Position numbers and translations under genes: made by a program. A stretch of DNA of 25,135 nt from Arcobacter sp. (GTDB lineage Bacteria; Campylobacterota; Campylobacteria; Campylobacterales; Arcobacteraceae), in contig JADGEG010000004.1 of the NCBI GenBank assembly GCA_016744485.1, positions 1-25,135 of the forward strand. Reading direction: 5' to 3'. The notes beneath the pieces are model-generated. The model made no database searches. It was not told where the DNA came from and was given only the letters and a program-made list of their open reading frames with translations. This document shows positions 1 through 8,861 of this stretch, in pieces (position 1 is the stretch's first letter; the number at the start of each line of letters is the position of its first letter).

Positions 1-1
1 A

Positions 2-1168
2 TATTTATATTTTAAAAAAAACTTTTATAAAGAAACTATAAATGCACTTATAAATAAAAAACCTTTAAGTGCATTAATTTTAGATATTAATATTAAACAA
101 TTAAACATTCAACAAATAATTTTCGAAATTGCACAAGTATTGAATATTATGGATGATAATGTTATAAAGTTTATTGAAGTATCTTTTTGTTTTAAAAATT
201 TACTTGATTTTATTTATGAAGTTGATAAACTAGATGCAACAATGGTTAATAATGAGAAGCAAGGTCTTCAAATATTAACAATATTTAAATCAAAAGGTTT
301 AGAGTTTCATACAGTTATATATGTAGATAGAATAAACAAGAAAAATTCAAATAAAGATCTTATTTTATTTGAATATGATAACTTAAAGTTAAAAAATACT
401 TATTATAAAATACCACAAATGCAATATCATAATGAACATTATGAAAAAGCAATAGACAAAGAAAAAAAATTAGAATTAGAAGATGAATTAAATATATTAT
501 ATGTAGCAATGACAAGAGCTAAAAAAAATATGATTATTCTTAAAAAACAAAAAAACTCTGTATTTGATTTAATAGGAATTAAAAATATTGAAATTGGCAA
601 TATTGAAAAAAGTACAAGTGTTAATATAATTAATGAACAAATTGAAAAAATTAAATATCAAGAAATAAATTTAGGAATACAAGAAACTCCTATAAATAAA
701 GAAGAAAATATCAAAGAATATGCTTTGCATGCAAAATATTTTGGATTAGCCTTACATTATTTATTAGAAATGTTAAGTGAATTTACAAAACAAGATATAC
801 AAAATAATATTCATTTACTTAAAAATAGATATTCTTCATATTTAGATGATGTTGATTTTATTGATATACAAAATAGAAGTATGAATTTAATTAATGATAA
901 AATATTTCAAAATATACTTCAAAATGCAAGTTTTATATGTGAACAATCTTTACTTTATGATAATAAAATTAAAATTATTGATTTATTAGTATATAAAAAT
1001 TTAACATATTATATTTTTGATTATAAAACAACAAAAGATGAGCTGGAGGAACATATAGTGCAAGTACAAGAATATAAAAAAGCTATTAAAAAAATATTTA
1101 ATACAAATAAAGTTATCTCATATTTGATTTATTTAAATAAAAATGATGTAAAATTAAAAGAAGTATAA
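2..1168 (+). CDS. addA: AddA/RecB-like helicase-nuclease, C-terminal part (5' end outside window)
   Basis: The reading frame is open from base 2 with no stop, so the gene begins upstream; the ATG at 140 is internal. The visible 388 residues hold the end of a UvrD/Rep-type superfamily 1 helicase and a RecB-family nuclease. Helicase motif V-like TIFKSKGLEF lies at 278-307 and motif VI-like ILYVAMTRAKK at about 494-526. After a low-complexity linker comes a G-x-x-x-H-x-x-LE element (about 742-769). The PD-(D/E)xK core follows, IIDLL (about 974-988) and FDYKTT (about 1016-1033), with catalytic Asp (980), Asp (1019) and Lys (1025), then a Q-x-x-EY segment. In the family such proteins unwind and resect double-strand breaks with AddB for recombination. 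AddB is not in the window. A RecB-like protein of another subgroup is the main alternative. Confidence 0.85.
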   Translation, partial: YLYFKKNFYKETINALINKKPLSALILDINIKQLNIQQIIFEIAQVLNIMDDNVIKFIEVSFCFKNLLDFIYEVDKLDATMVNNEKQGLQILTIFKSKGLEFHTVIYVDRINKKNSNKDLILFEYDNLKLKNTYYKIPQMQYHNEHYEKAIDKEKKLELEDELNILYVAMTRAKKNMIILKKQKNSVFDLIGIKNIEIGNIEKSTSVNIINEQIEKIKYQEINLGIQETPINKEENIKEYALHAKYFGLALHYLLEMLSEFTKQDIQNNIHLLKNRYSSYLDDVDFIDIQNRSMNLINDKIFQNILQNASFICEQSLLYDNKIKIIDLLVYKNLTYYIFDYKTTKDELEEHIVQVQEYKKAIKKIFNTNKVISYLIYLNKNDVKLKEV

Positions 1169-1182
1169 GATGTTTTCTTAAA

Positions 1183-2766
1183 ATGATTTATATTAAATTT
1201 ATCTTGTTTTTTTCTATTTTTTTAATATTTCCTTGTGGTGTATATTCGAAAACATTTAGTATCGCAACATATAATGTTGAAAATTTATTTGATTTAGAAA
1301 AACAAGGAAGTGAATATGAAGAATATATACCAAACAATAAATCAGAATGGAATAAATATAATTTTAATATTAAATTGAATAATGTTGTAAAAGTAATCAG
1401 AAATATTGATACTGATATTATAGCTTTACAAGAAATAGAAAATCAACATATAATGAATTTTTTACAAAAAAAAATGCCAAAATATAAATTTATTTCTTTT
1501 GTAAAATATAAAAATGCAAGTGTGGGTATTGGAATTTTATCTAAAATAAAAATAATTTCAAATCAAAGAATTGATGTAAAATTTAGAAATAAAACTTATA
1601 GACCTATTCAAGAAACAACTTTTGAATTAAATAAAATTAAATTTAAAGTTTTTAATAATCATTGGCCATCAAAAAGAGTTCCTGAAAGTTATAGAATAAA
1701 ATTTGCTTATTATTTACAAACTAGATTAAAACAATTAAGTAATGACTATGATTATATATTACTTGGAGATTTTAATTCAAATTATAATGAATATAAAACT
1801 ATTATTACAGATAGAAAACTAAACAATACATCATCAATTACTGGAATTAACCATATTTTAAATACTACAAGAAAAAAAAAATTTATTAGCTATGATGATA
1901 TTTTAAAAGACAATAAAAAAGTACATTATAATTTATGGTTAGAAGTGCAATCTTTAAATAGATTTTCAGCAAAATACAAAAATAGAAATATCACACCTGA
2001 TAATATTTTACTTCCTTCTGCTTTATTTGATACAAAAAAAATATCTTATATTCCAAATAGTTTTAGAGTTTTTAAAACAGATTATTTATTTAATAAACAA
2101 AAAATTATAAGATGGAAAATGTATAAGAATATTCATAAAGGATATGGTTATTCAGATCACTTGCCTATTGTTGCAAGTTTTTCTACAAATATTGATAGAC
2201 AAAACCCTTTGCGAACTATTTCTAATCTTAAAATTAATAAAGTATCACAAATATATAAAAAAATAAAACTAATAAAAAAAGTGATATTAAAAGATATGAT
2301 TGTAATTTATAAGACAAATAATAGTGCTATTGTAAAACAAGAAAATGACAGAGCAATATATTTTTATAAAAATGCACAAAAGCTGAAGGAAGGTTTTTTT
2401 TATGATTTAGAAATTAAAGAAATTCAAGATTATGAAGATTTAAAAGAAGTTACAAATTTTACAATACTTAGAAATAATGGAGAATATAAAAATTTTAAAG
2501 CTTTTTATATAAATGCAAATATAATTGATATTTTCAAAGCCAAATATCAAAATGAAATAATTAATAATTTAAAAGGAAAATATAAAGGATCTTATTTATA
2601 TATAAAAAATCAAAAATACACAAAAATTAAACTTTATGCTAAAAACAACTATAATCTACCTAAGCAAAAAGAAAATATAATTATTAAAAGAGGACATTTG
2701 GGAATTCATAAAGGAAATATTCAAATAATTATTTATTCAAATAAAGATTATGAAGTAGTTAAATGA
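1183..2766 (+). CDS. Secreted endonuclease/exonuclease/phosphatase-fold protein with C-terminal extension
   Basis: A 527-residue protein with a typical signal peptide (residues 1-22, cleavage near VYS-K), so probably periplasmic or exported. The EEP (DNase I-like) fold is clear: TYNVENLFD (29-37) with metal-site Asn31, LQEIEN (82-87) with Glu84, NNHWPSKR (158-165) with His160, GDFNSN (195-200) with Asp196/Asn198, and SDHLP (324-328) with the catalytic Asp-His pair. These residues indicate a Mg-dependent phosphodiesterase; DNA or RNA is the likeliest substrate but is not proven. Residues about 340-527 lie beyond the catalytic domain, are rich in beta-type segments and lysine, and may form nucleic-acid-binding OB-like folds (inference). 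The start lies 14 bases after the helicase stop, with a poor ribosome site. The stop overlaps murJ (ATGA), so it is cotranscribed with it. Confidence 0.85.
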   Translation: MIYIKFILFFSIFLIFPCGVYSKTFSIATYNVENLFDLEKQGSEYEEYIPNNKSEWNKYNFNIKLNNVVKVIRNIDTDIIALQEIENQHIMNFLQKKMPKYKFISFVKYKNASVGIGILSKIKIISNQRIDVKFRNKTYRPIQETTFELNKIKFKVFNNHWPSKRVPESYRIKFAYYLQTRLKQLSNDYDYILLGDFNSNYNEYKTIITDRKLNNTSSITGINHILNTTRKKKFISYDDILKDNKKVHYNLWLEVQSLNRFSAKYKNRNITPDNILLPSALFDTKKISYIPNSFRVFKTDYLFNKQKIIRWKMYKNIHKGYGYSDHLPIVASFSTNIDRQNPLRTISNLKINKVSQIYKKIKLIKKVILKDMIVIYKTNNSAIVKQENDRAIYFYKNAQKLKEGFFYDLEIKEIQDYEDLKEVTNFTILRNNGEYKNFKAFYINANIIDIFKAKYQNEIINNLKGKYKGSYLYIKNQKYTKIKLYAKNNYNLPKQKENIIIKRGHLGIHKGNIQIIIYSNKDYEVVK

Positions 2767-4073
2767 TGTTAAAAAAAATGATTTTTACAAATAGTGCAGG
2801 AATTTTAGTATCTAGAATTTTAGGTTTTATTAGAGATTTATTAACAGCTTCCTTTTTAGGAGCAAATATATATTCTGATATATTTTTTGTTGCATTTAAA
2901 TTACCAAACTTATTTAGAAGAATATTTGCTGAAGGTGCATTTACTCAAGCATTTATTCCAGCGTATGCAAAAAATAAACATAAAATTAAATTTTCAAGTG
3001 TTATTTTTTTACAATTTATTGCTTTTATTATGTTTTTATCTTTACTTGTAACACTTTTTTCTAAGTTTGTTACACATATTATTGCTTTAGGTTTTGATGA
3101 AAAAACTATAGATTTAGCAGCTCCTTTATTAGCTATTAATTTTTATTATCTACCATTGATTTTTATGGTTACATTTATGGCCACCTTATTACAATATAAA
3201 AAACATTTTGCTACAAGTGCATTTTCAACTGCACTTTTAAACTTAAGCCTTATAACTGCTTTATTATTAGCACAAAATTTTGATAAATATATTATGACTT
3301 ATTATCTTAGTTATGCAGTCATTATTGGTGGCTCCTTGCAAGTTTTAGTTCATATTTTAGCACTTAAATCAAATAATTTATTAAAAATATTTACTTTTAG
3401 AAATTTTTTTGTAAAACAAAACAAATTCTATAAAAGTTTTATTCATTCGACTTTGGGTAATTCTATGATACACTTATCTGCTTTTCTTGATACTTTTTTA
3501 GCCTCTTATTTAATAGCTGGAAGTATTTCGTATTTATATTATGCAAATAGAATTTTTCAATTACCTTTAGCGTTATTTGCAATTGCGACATCAACTGCAT
3601 TATTTCCTATGATTGCAAGGGCTATTAGAAATAATGATGAAACTAAAGCTTTGCATTTAATGAAAAATGCTTCACAAATACTTTTTATACTTTTAAGTAT
3701 TTCTACTATTATAGGTATTGTTTTTAATGAATTCATTGTTGAAATACTTTTTCAAAGAGGATCATTTTTACAAGAAGATAGTAAGAATACAGCAATAATC
3801 TTGTTCATGTATTTATTAGGATTACTTCCTTTTGGAATTGCAAAAATTTTCTCACTGTGGTTATATGCTCATGAAAAACAACTTTGTGCCGCAAAAATAT
3901 CTATGAAAGCACTAAGTTTTAATATAATATTTTCTCTACTTTTAATCAAACCTTATGGTGCTGCTGGTTTAGCATTTGCTAGTACTCTTAGTGGTTATGT
4001 TTTACTGTACTTAACTTTAAAAGAATTTGGATTTAACAAATTTTTAACTTTACTTTGGCAAAAGTTTTCTTAA
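2763..4073 (+). CDS. murJ: Lipid II flippase MurJ (MviN)
   Basis: An integral membrane protein of the MOP exporter superfamily that flips lipid II across the inner membrane for peptidoglycan synthesis. The N-terminal signature is intact: SRILGFIRD (17-25), SDIFFVAFKLPNLFRR (38-53) and AEGAFTQAFIPAY. It carries the charged residues known to matter in E. coli MurJ at matching positions (Arg18, Arg24, Asp39, Arg52, Arg53), and a later Arg in the ANRIFQLPL segment (about 263). At 436 residues it is shorter than the roughly 480-510 usual, so the last helices are probably missing; the core is complete. The start overlaps the upstream stop as ATGATG; either Met is possible, and the first gives E. 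coli-like numbering. A 91-base gap with a weak AT-rich inverted repeat follows. Confidence 0.95.
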   Translation: MMLKKMIFTNSAGILVSRILGFIRDLLTASFLGANIYSDIFFVAFKLPNLFRRIFAEGAFTQAFIPAYAKNKHKIKFSSVIFLQFIAFIMFLSLLVTLFSKFVTHIIALGFDEKTIDLAAPLLAINFYYLPLIFMVTFMATLLQYKKHFATSAFSTALLNLSLITALLLAQNFDKYIMTYYLSYAVIIGGSLQVLVHILALKSNNLLKIFTFRNFFVKQNKFYKSFIHSTLGNSMIHLSAFLDTFLASYLIAGSISYLYYANRIFQLPLALFAIATSTALFPMIARAIRNNDETKALHLMKNASQILFILLSISTIIGIVFNEFIVEILFQRGSFLQEDSKNTAIILFMYLLGLLPFGIAKIFSLWLYAHEKQLCAAKISMKALSFNIIFSLLLIKPYGAAGLAFASTLSGYVLLYLTLKEFGFNKFLTLLWQKFS

Positions 4074-4134
4074 ATTAAAATATTAATTTTATAATTAAAG
4101 ATTTGTCTGTTTATTTACTGCTATTATTCGTGTT

Positions 4135-4140
4135 TATAAG
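4135..4140 (+). promoter_or_regulatory. Possible -10 element ahead of the oxidase block
   Basis: TATAAG lies 24 bases before the SCO gene start, after a T-rich stretch, in the only sizeable gap (4074-4164) upstream of the oxidase genes. There is no good -35 box, as is usual in Campylobacterota, where sigma-70 promoters rely on the -10 region. AAGGAAG (about 4155-4161) is the ribosome site. The call is weak because such hexamers are frequent in AT-rich DNA. Confidence 0.3.
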
Positions 4141-4164
4141 TACTAAATTCACCAAGGAAGCATA

Positions 4165-4932
4165 ATGCACATAAAAATGATTTTAATCATTTTTTTTATT
4201 TTTACATCTGTTTATTCAAAAGAAATAGGGATTTATGAACAACAAGAAGTATCAATTGATACTAGTTTAAAATTTACAAATGAGTATAACCAAATAAAAA
4301 GCTTAAAAGAAATAATTAATAATAAACCAACTATTTTGACAATAAATTATTTTAATTGTCCAACTTTATGTTCGCCTTTATTGTATGAAGTTGCTGATGT
4401 AGTACAAAACTTAGGTTTGGATCCTGCAAAAGATTTTAATATCATTACTTTAAGTATTGAAAAAAATGATACTTTTGTTCATGCAAAAACTACAAAAGAT
4501 AGAATTTTAAAAACATTTAAAAAGCCGTTTCAAGCAAATGCTTGGACCTTTTTGACAAGTAAAAATCAGGCAAATATAGATACATTAACTAATTCTGTTG
4601 GTTTTAAATATGAACGAAGAGTTAAAGATGGTGTTGTTGATTATTTGCATCCTGCTGCTATTATCGTTTTAACACCAAGTGGTAAAGTAAGTAGATACTT
4701 AAATGGTATAAAATATTTACCGTTTGATTTAAAACTAGCTATTTTTGAAGCTAGTGATGAAAAAACAAGACCAACTATTGCTAACACTTTATTATATTGT
4801 TTTGCCTATGATGCTGAAAGTAAAACATATTTGTTTAAAGCAGAAAAAATTGTAGGTGGCTTGATATTTTTAATAGTATTAACATTTTTCATTTATTTAG
4901 TTAGAACTGGTAGAAAAAAAGACTTAGAATAA
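4165..4932 (+). CDS. SCO1/SenC-family copper chaperone for cytochrome c oxidase
   Basis: A 255-residue thioredoxin-fold protein of the SCO family, which delivers copper to the CuA site of oxidase subunit II. The copper-binding motif CPTLC (Cys65, Cys69) follows the beta-strand TILTINYFN, and the third ligand is His162 in YLHPAAIIVL. An N-terminal signal peptide (1-18) exports the domain. A C-terminal helix (about 229-246) followed by Arg/Lys anchors it, leaving the domain on the periplasmic side. SCO proteins are more often anchored at the N-terminus; the C-terminal anchor preceded by a YCFxYD segment resembles, from memory, SCO proteins found in other caa3-type clusters. It is the first gene of the block, 45 bases before ctaD, so it most likely serves the oxidase next to it. 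Confidence 0.92.
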   Translation: MHIKMILIIFFIFTSVYSKEIGIYEQQEVSIDTSLKFTNEYNQIKSLKEIINNKPTILTINYFNCPTLCSPLLYEVADVVQNLGLDPAKDFNIITLSIEKNDTFVHAKTTKDRILKTFKKPFQANAWTFLTSKNQANIDTLTNSVGFKYERRVKDGVVDYLHPAAIIVLTPSGKVSRYLNGIKYLPFDLKLAIFEASDEKTRPTIANTLLYCFAYDAESKTYLFKAEKIVGGLIFLIVLTFFIYLVRTGRKKDLE

Positions 4933-4977
4933 GATATTTTATTTGATAGATTTTACATTAAAACATAAGGAGACGAA

Positions 4978-6630
4978 ATGAGTAAAAAAAACTTTTATGA
5001 TGAAACACATACAGTGTTTGGACATCATGAAAACAAGCTTTTGCAATGGATTTTTTCTATTGACCACAAAAGAATAGCAATACTATATATGATAGTAATG
5101 TTTGCATTTTTTATTGTGGCATTAGGTGTTGCATTAACGATGAGGTTAGAACTTTTTTTCCCAGGTGAACAAGTTCTAAGCCCAGATCAATTTAATCAAG
5201 CATTTACCTTGCATGGTGTAATTATGATATTTTTATTCATAATTCCAGGAATTCCAGCTATATTTGGTAATTTTTTATTACCTTTACTAATTGGAGCAAA
5301 AGATGTATCTTTCCCACGATTAAATTTATTTTCCTGGTGGTTATTTTTATTAGGTGCCATTATTGCTTTAAGTTCACTTTTTATAGGAGATGGTTTTGCT
5401 GATACAGGATGGACTTTTTATGCTCCTTATAGTGTAAATACAAATACAAATGTTTTATTGGCATTGACCGCAGCATATATCTTGGGAATGGCTTCTATTT
5501 TAACGGGAATTAATTTTGTAGTTACTGTACATAGATTACGAGCTCCTGGAATGGGATTTTTTAGAATGCCATTATTTGTTTGGGGTTTATACTCAACTGC
5601 ATGGATACAAGTTCTTGCAACTCCAGTTGTTGGAATTACACTTATCTTGGTAATTATTGAAAAAACTATGGGTATTGGAATTTTTGATCCGTCTAAAGGT
5701 GGAGATCCAATTCTTTATGAACATTTATTTTGGATTTACTCTCATCCTGCTGTTTATTTAATGATTTTACCAGCTTTTGGTGTTGTTTCTGAAATTGTAC
5801 CAACTTTTTGTCGACGAACTGTTTTTGGATATAGATCAATTGCTATTTCTTCAGCTATGATTTCTATTATAGGTTACTTAGTTTGGGGTCATCATTTATT
5901 CTCATCAGGTATGAGTGAATGGGCAAAAGTTGTATTTTCATTTTTAACATTTTTTGTATCAATTCCTACAGGGATTAAATTTTTTGACTGGATTGCTACT
6001 ATGTATAAAGGTTCAATAGTTATGAGAACACCAATGCTTTGGGTTGTTGGAACTATTGTTACTTTTGCAATTGGGGGATTAACGGGAGTTGTATTAGCAA
6101 CACTTGGAATTACTACACATTTACATGATACTTATTATGTTGTTGCACACTTCCATTATACTATGTTTGGTGGGGTTGTATTTATGTTATTTGCTGCTAT
6201 GCATTATTGGTTTCCTAAGTTTATTGGTAAAATGTATGATGAAGCAAAAGCAAAACTTGCTTTTTGGTTAATATTTATAGGATTTAATATACTATGGTTT
6301 CCTATGTTTATTGCTGGAACTCTAGGAATGCCTAGACGTTATTTTGATTATTTACCAGAATTTACGATTTATCACCAAATATCAGGTGTGGGAGCATTTA
6401 TAACTATTGGTGGAGTTTTATACATGCTTTATACTTTAGTTAAAGCTTTAAAAAATGGAGAAGAATGTGGAGCAAACCCTTGGAATGCCACAACATTAGA
6501 GTGGCAAATTGACTCACCACCACCACTTGAAAACTTTAAAAATACTCCATATATTGATTTTGAACCGTATGATTATAAAGATGGTGTACCAGTTCATAAT
6601 CTATATGATGAAATTCATAAAGGAAAATAA
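4978..6630 (+). CDS. ctaD: Cytochrome c oxidase subunit I, A2-type haem-copper oxygen reductase
   Basis: The catalytic membrane subunit (550 residues, about 12 helices) carrying the low-spin haem and the haem-a3/CuB centre where oxygen is reduced to water with proton pumping. Visible ligands: His79 (helix II, LHGVIMIF), His256 with Tyr260 (YSHPAVY; CuB ligand and cross-linked Tyr), His305/His306 (GHHLF, CuB) and His391/His393 (AHFHY, the two haems). The K-channel residues PTGIK (330-334) are kept, as are D-channel Asp109 and Asn98/Asn116. The helix VI glutamate of A1 enzymes is replaced by Ala258 within YSHPxV, the hallmark of A2 enzymes such as Thermus caa3. The start has a strong AAGGAG site (4967-4972). 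Campylobacterota typically use cbb3 oxidases, so an A-family enzyme here is uncommon. Confidence 0.97.
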   Translation: MSKKNFYDETHTVFGHHENKLLQWIFSIDHKRIAILYMIVMFAFFIVALGVALTMRLELFFPGEQVLSPDQFNQAFTLHGVIMIFLFIIPGIPAIFGNFLLPLLIGAKDVSFPRLNLFSWWLFLLGAIIALSSLFIGDGFADTGWTFYAPYSVNTNTNVLLALTAAYILGMASILTGINFVVTVHRLRAPGMGFFRMPLFVWGLYSTAWIQVLATPVVGITLILVIIEKTMGIGIFDPSKGGDPILYEHLFWIYSHPAVYLMILPAFGVVSEIVPTFCRRTVFGYRSIAISSAMISIIGYLVWGHHLFSSGMSEWAKVVFSFLTFFVSIPTGIKFFDWIATMYKGSIVMRTPMLWVVGTIVTFAIGGLTGVVLATLGITTHLHDTYYVVAHFHYTMFGGVVFMLFAAMHYWFPKFIGKMYDEAKAKLAFWLIFIGFNILWFPMFIAGTLGMPRRYFDYLPEFTIYHQISGVGAFITIGGVLYMLYTLVKALKNGEECGANPWNATTLEWQIDSPPPLENFKNTPYIDFEPYDYKDGVPVHNLYDEIHKGK

Positions 6631-6631
6631 T

Positions 6632-7297
6632 ATGGAACATAATACTAGTCCTGAAATTATTTATGATAAACAAGGTAAACCACATGAAGTAGTTGATTTT
6701 AATAATGACTATATAGGTGGTAAACTTGGTTTTTGGTTTTTCTTATTTACTGAACTTATGTTATTTGGTGCAATGTTTTTAGTGTTTTCATTTTTCTTTT
6801 ATAGATTTCCTGAAAACTTTGTTGAAGCTTCAAGTACATTAAATATAGTGCTTGGTGGTATTAATACATTTATATTATTAATTAGTACATACTTTATGGG
6901 AATGTCACTTATTAATGTAAAAAATAATGAGATTTCTAAAGCTAAAATAAAAATATATATTACGATATTTTTATCGATTGTTTTTTTAGTTATAAAATAT
7001 TTTGAATGGATGGCTGAAATACATCATGGAATTTATCCTGATTCTAGTGTTTTAAATGCAAAAGAACATGGAGAAATATTATTTTTTGGTTTATATTTTA
7101 CTATGACAGGACTTCATGGAATACATATTATAATAGGTATTGCTTTAATGTCGTGGGTTTTATTTTTAATAAATAAAAAAACTATAGGATCTAAAAATTA
7201 TCTTATTTTAGAAAATGTAGCGTTATATTGGGATTTAGTTCACTTAGTTTGGGTGTTTTTATTTCCACTTTTTTATATTATTGGTCTTGGGAGGTAA
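6632..7297 (+). CDS. ctaE: Cytochrome c oxidase subunit III
   Basis: A 221-residue membrane subunit of the COX3 family, which stabilises subunit I and proton pumping. Five hydrophobic segments lie at about 32-57, 70-92, 107-125, 148-180 and 198-219. Family features are GFWFFLFTELMLFGAMF (33-49), TGLHGIHIIIG (159-169) and the C-terminal YWDLVHLVWVFLFP. The open frame reaches back to 6509, but that part overlaps the end of ctaD in another frame and encodes nothing family-like. The ATG at 6632 sits one base after the ctaD stop, has an AAAGGAAAA ribosome site within the end of ctaD, and gives the normal N-terminus. Translational coupling with ctaD is likely. Confidence 0.95.
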   Translation: MEHNTSPEIIYDKQGKPHEVVDFNNDYIGGKLGFWFFLFTELMLFGAMFLVFSFFFYRFPENFVEASSTLNIVLGGINTFILLISTYFMGMSLINVKNNEISKAKIKIYITIFLSIVFLVIKYFEWMAEIHHGIYPDSSVLNAKEHGEILFFGLYFTMTGLHGIHIIIGIALMSWVLFLINKKTIGSKNYLILENVALYWDLVHLVWVFLFPLFYIIGLGR

Positions 7298-7303
7298 TTT
7301 GAG

Positions 7304-7612
7304 ATGGAACATACAGAAACATTAACTCAAGAAATATTTATAAAGGTATTTTTTGTATTAGTAGCTTTAACAGCTTTGACATTTTTGCAACCATATTTAA
7401 TAAGTGGAGAATTATCTCAAACTGTATTTATTCAAATGTTTATAGCTGTTGTAAAAACAATACTAATAGGTGCTTATTATATGCATTTAAAATATGAATC
7501 ACCACTATTTAGGTATATTGTATTAATTGCAATAGTAACATTAACCATATTTTTTATAATCACAGCATTTGATGCCATTTATAGAAATGAACCATATGAT
7601 TTTTTCACTTAG
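7304..7612 (+). CDS. ctaF: Cytochrome c oxidase subunit IV (bacterial type)
   Basis: A small 102-residue membrane protein with three hydrophobic helices (about 11-30, 39-61, 69-90). The YMHLKYES segment (59-66) at the end of helix 2 is characteristic of the prokaryotic COX4/CyoD-like family (usually xMHLK). It is an accessory structural subunit without cofactors. It starts six bases after the ctaE stop, with a GGGAGG ribosome site lying inside the end of ctaE, and is followed after nine bases by ctaC, so it is part of the same transcription unit. Confidence 0.88.
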   Translation: MEHTETLTQEIFIKVFFVLVALTALTFLQPYLISGELSQTVFIQMFIAVVKTILIGAYYMHLKYESPLFRYIVLIAIVTLTIFFIITAFDAIYRNEPYDFFT

Positions 7613-7621
7613 GAGTATAGA

Positions 7622-8860
7622 ATGTTAGAGGGAATAGAAGGAGTATCTAGTTTTGCAGGAGAAATAGATTATGTTTTTTGGATTGTTAATCTAATTTGTT
7701 TATTTTTATTTGTTGTTACAATTGGAGCTATGTTTATATTTATATATAAATATAATGAAAAAAAATCAAAACCAGAAGACACTAAAAATATAAAACATAA
7801 TACTGCCTTGGAAATTGTATGGACAGTAATACCAACAATATTAATGATGGTAATTTTTTATATAGGTCTTGATGCACTAAGAATACAAAGAACTATGCCA
7901 AAAGATGCTGATGCTATTGTTGTAAAAGTAATTGGAAAAAAATGGTCATGGAGTTTTGAATATGAAAATGGTAAAAAAAGCTCAAAATTATTAGTTCCTA
8001 TTAATAAAGATGTAAAATTATTAATGACAGCACCTATAGGTGATGTTTTACATGCTTTTTATGTAGCAGCTTTTAGAATAAAAGAAGATATAATTCCTGG
8101 TCAAATTACAAAACTATGGTTTAATGCTACAAAAAAAGGAAAATTTGATATTCAATGTGCTGAGTACTGTGGTACTAGACACGCTTATATGAGATCTCAC
8201 GTAATTGTTGTCTCACAAGAAGAATTTGATGAATTTTTAAATCCAAAAGTTGAAGTTAAAAAAAATGCTAAACTTTTATTTAATGATTTAGGATGTATTG
8301 GTTGTCACACTCTTGATGGAATGCCATCAGCTGGTCCAACATTTAAAGAGATGTATAATAAAGATGTAACAATTACAATGAATGGACAAACAAAAACTAT
8401 TAAAAGAGATGAAGCATACTTACTAAGTGCAATTGAAGAACCAAATTTACACATTGTGCAAGGGTATACAGCAAATATGATGCCTAGTTTTAAAGGTGCT
8501 ATTAATAAAGACGATATGATAACTATTATGAATTATTTTAAAGGTATTGAAACTAAAATTTCAAATAAACCTAAAATTGATGGTAAAGAATTAGTTGATG
8601 TAAATGGTTGTATTGGATGTCATACTATTGATGGAACACCATCGGCTGGACCTACATTTAAAGATATTATGGGTAGAAAAACAAAAATAATTAAAGATGG
8701 TAAAAATATTGAAATTGTTATTGATAAAAAGTATTTAATAGAAGCTATTAAAAATCCTTCATCAGAATTAGTTGATGGATATTCTAATATTATGCCTCCT
8801 TTTAAAGATGTTTTAAAAGATGAAGAAGTTGATGCTATTGTTGAATATTTAAAGAAGTAA
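7622..8860 (+). CDS. ctaC: caa3 oxidase subunit II with CuA domain and two cytochrome c domains
   Basis: A 412-residue subunit that receives electrons and passes them through CuA to subunit I. Two N-terminal helices (about 18-44 and 62-85) anchor it, with no separate signal peptide. The CuA cupredoxin domain keeps the aromatic patch KKWSWSFEY (107-115), His144 (DVLHAF), Cys179, Glu181, Cys183, His187 and Met190. Two C-type cytochrome domains follow: CIGCH at 225-229 with probable axial Met287 (MMPSF), and CIGCH at 330-334 with probable Met391 (IMPPF). Both share GxPSAGPTFK after the haem site and are tandem copies. Standard caa3 subunit II has one cytochrome domain; two make an electron wire of two haems plus CuA. 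The ribosome site TAGGAG overlaps the ctaF stop. Confidence 0.96.
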   Translation: MLEGIEGVSSFAGEIDYVFWIVNLICLFLFVVTIGAMFIFIYKYNEKKSKPEDTKNIKHNTALEIVWTVIPTILMMVIFYIGLDALRIQRTMPKDADAIVVKVIGKKWSWSFEYENGKKSSKLLVPINKDVKLLMTAPIGDVLHAFYVAAFRIKEDIIPGQITKLWFNATKKGKFDIQCAEYCGTRHAYMRSHVIVVSQEEFDEFLNPKVEVKKNAKLLFNDLGCIGCHTLDGMPSAGPTFKEMYNKDVTITMNGQTKTIKRDEAYLLSAIEEPNLHIVQGYTANMMPSFKGAINKDDMITIMNYFKGIETKISNKPKIDGKELVDVNGCIGCHTIDGTPSAGPTFKDIMGRKTKIIKDGKNIEIVIDKKYLIEAIKNPSSELVDGYSNIMPPFKDVLKDEEVDAIVEYLKK

Positions 8861-8861
8861 T

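Noticed and set aside
4074..4164. AT-rich inverted repeat TAAAAT/ATTTTA after murJ as a terminator
   Set aside because: The stem is six A-T pairs with no G-C and no T-run, which is likely to occur by chance in such AT-rich DNA.
6509..6631. Upstream in-frame ATG that would lengthen subunit III by 41 residues
   Set aside because: It lies inside ctaD in another frame, encodes a His/Ile-rich stretch unlike COX3, and the ATG at 6632 has a ribosome site and gives the family N-terminus.
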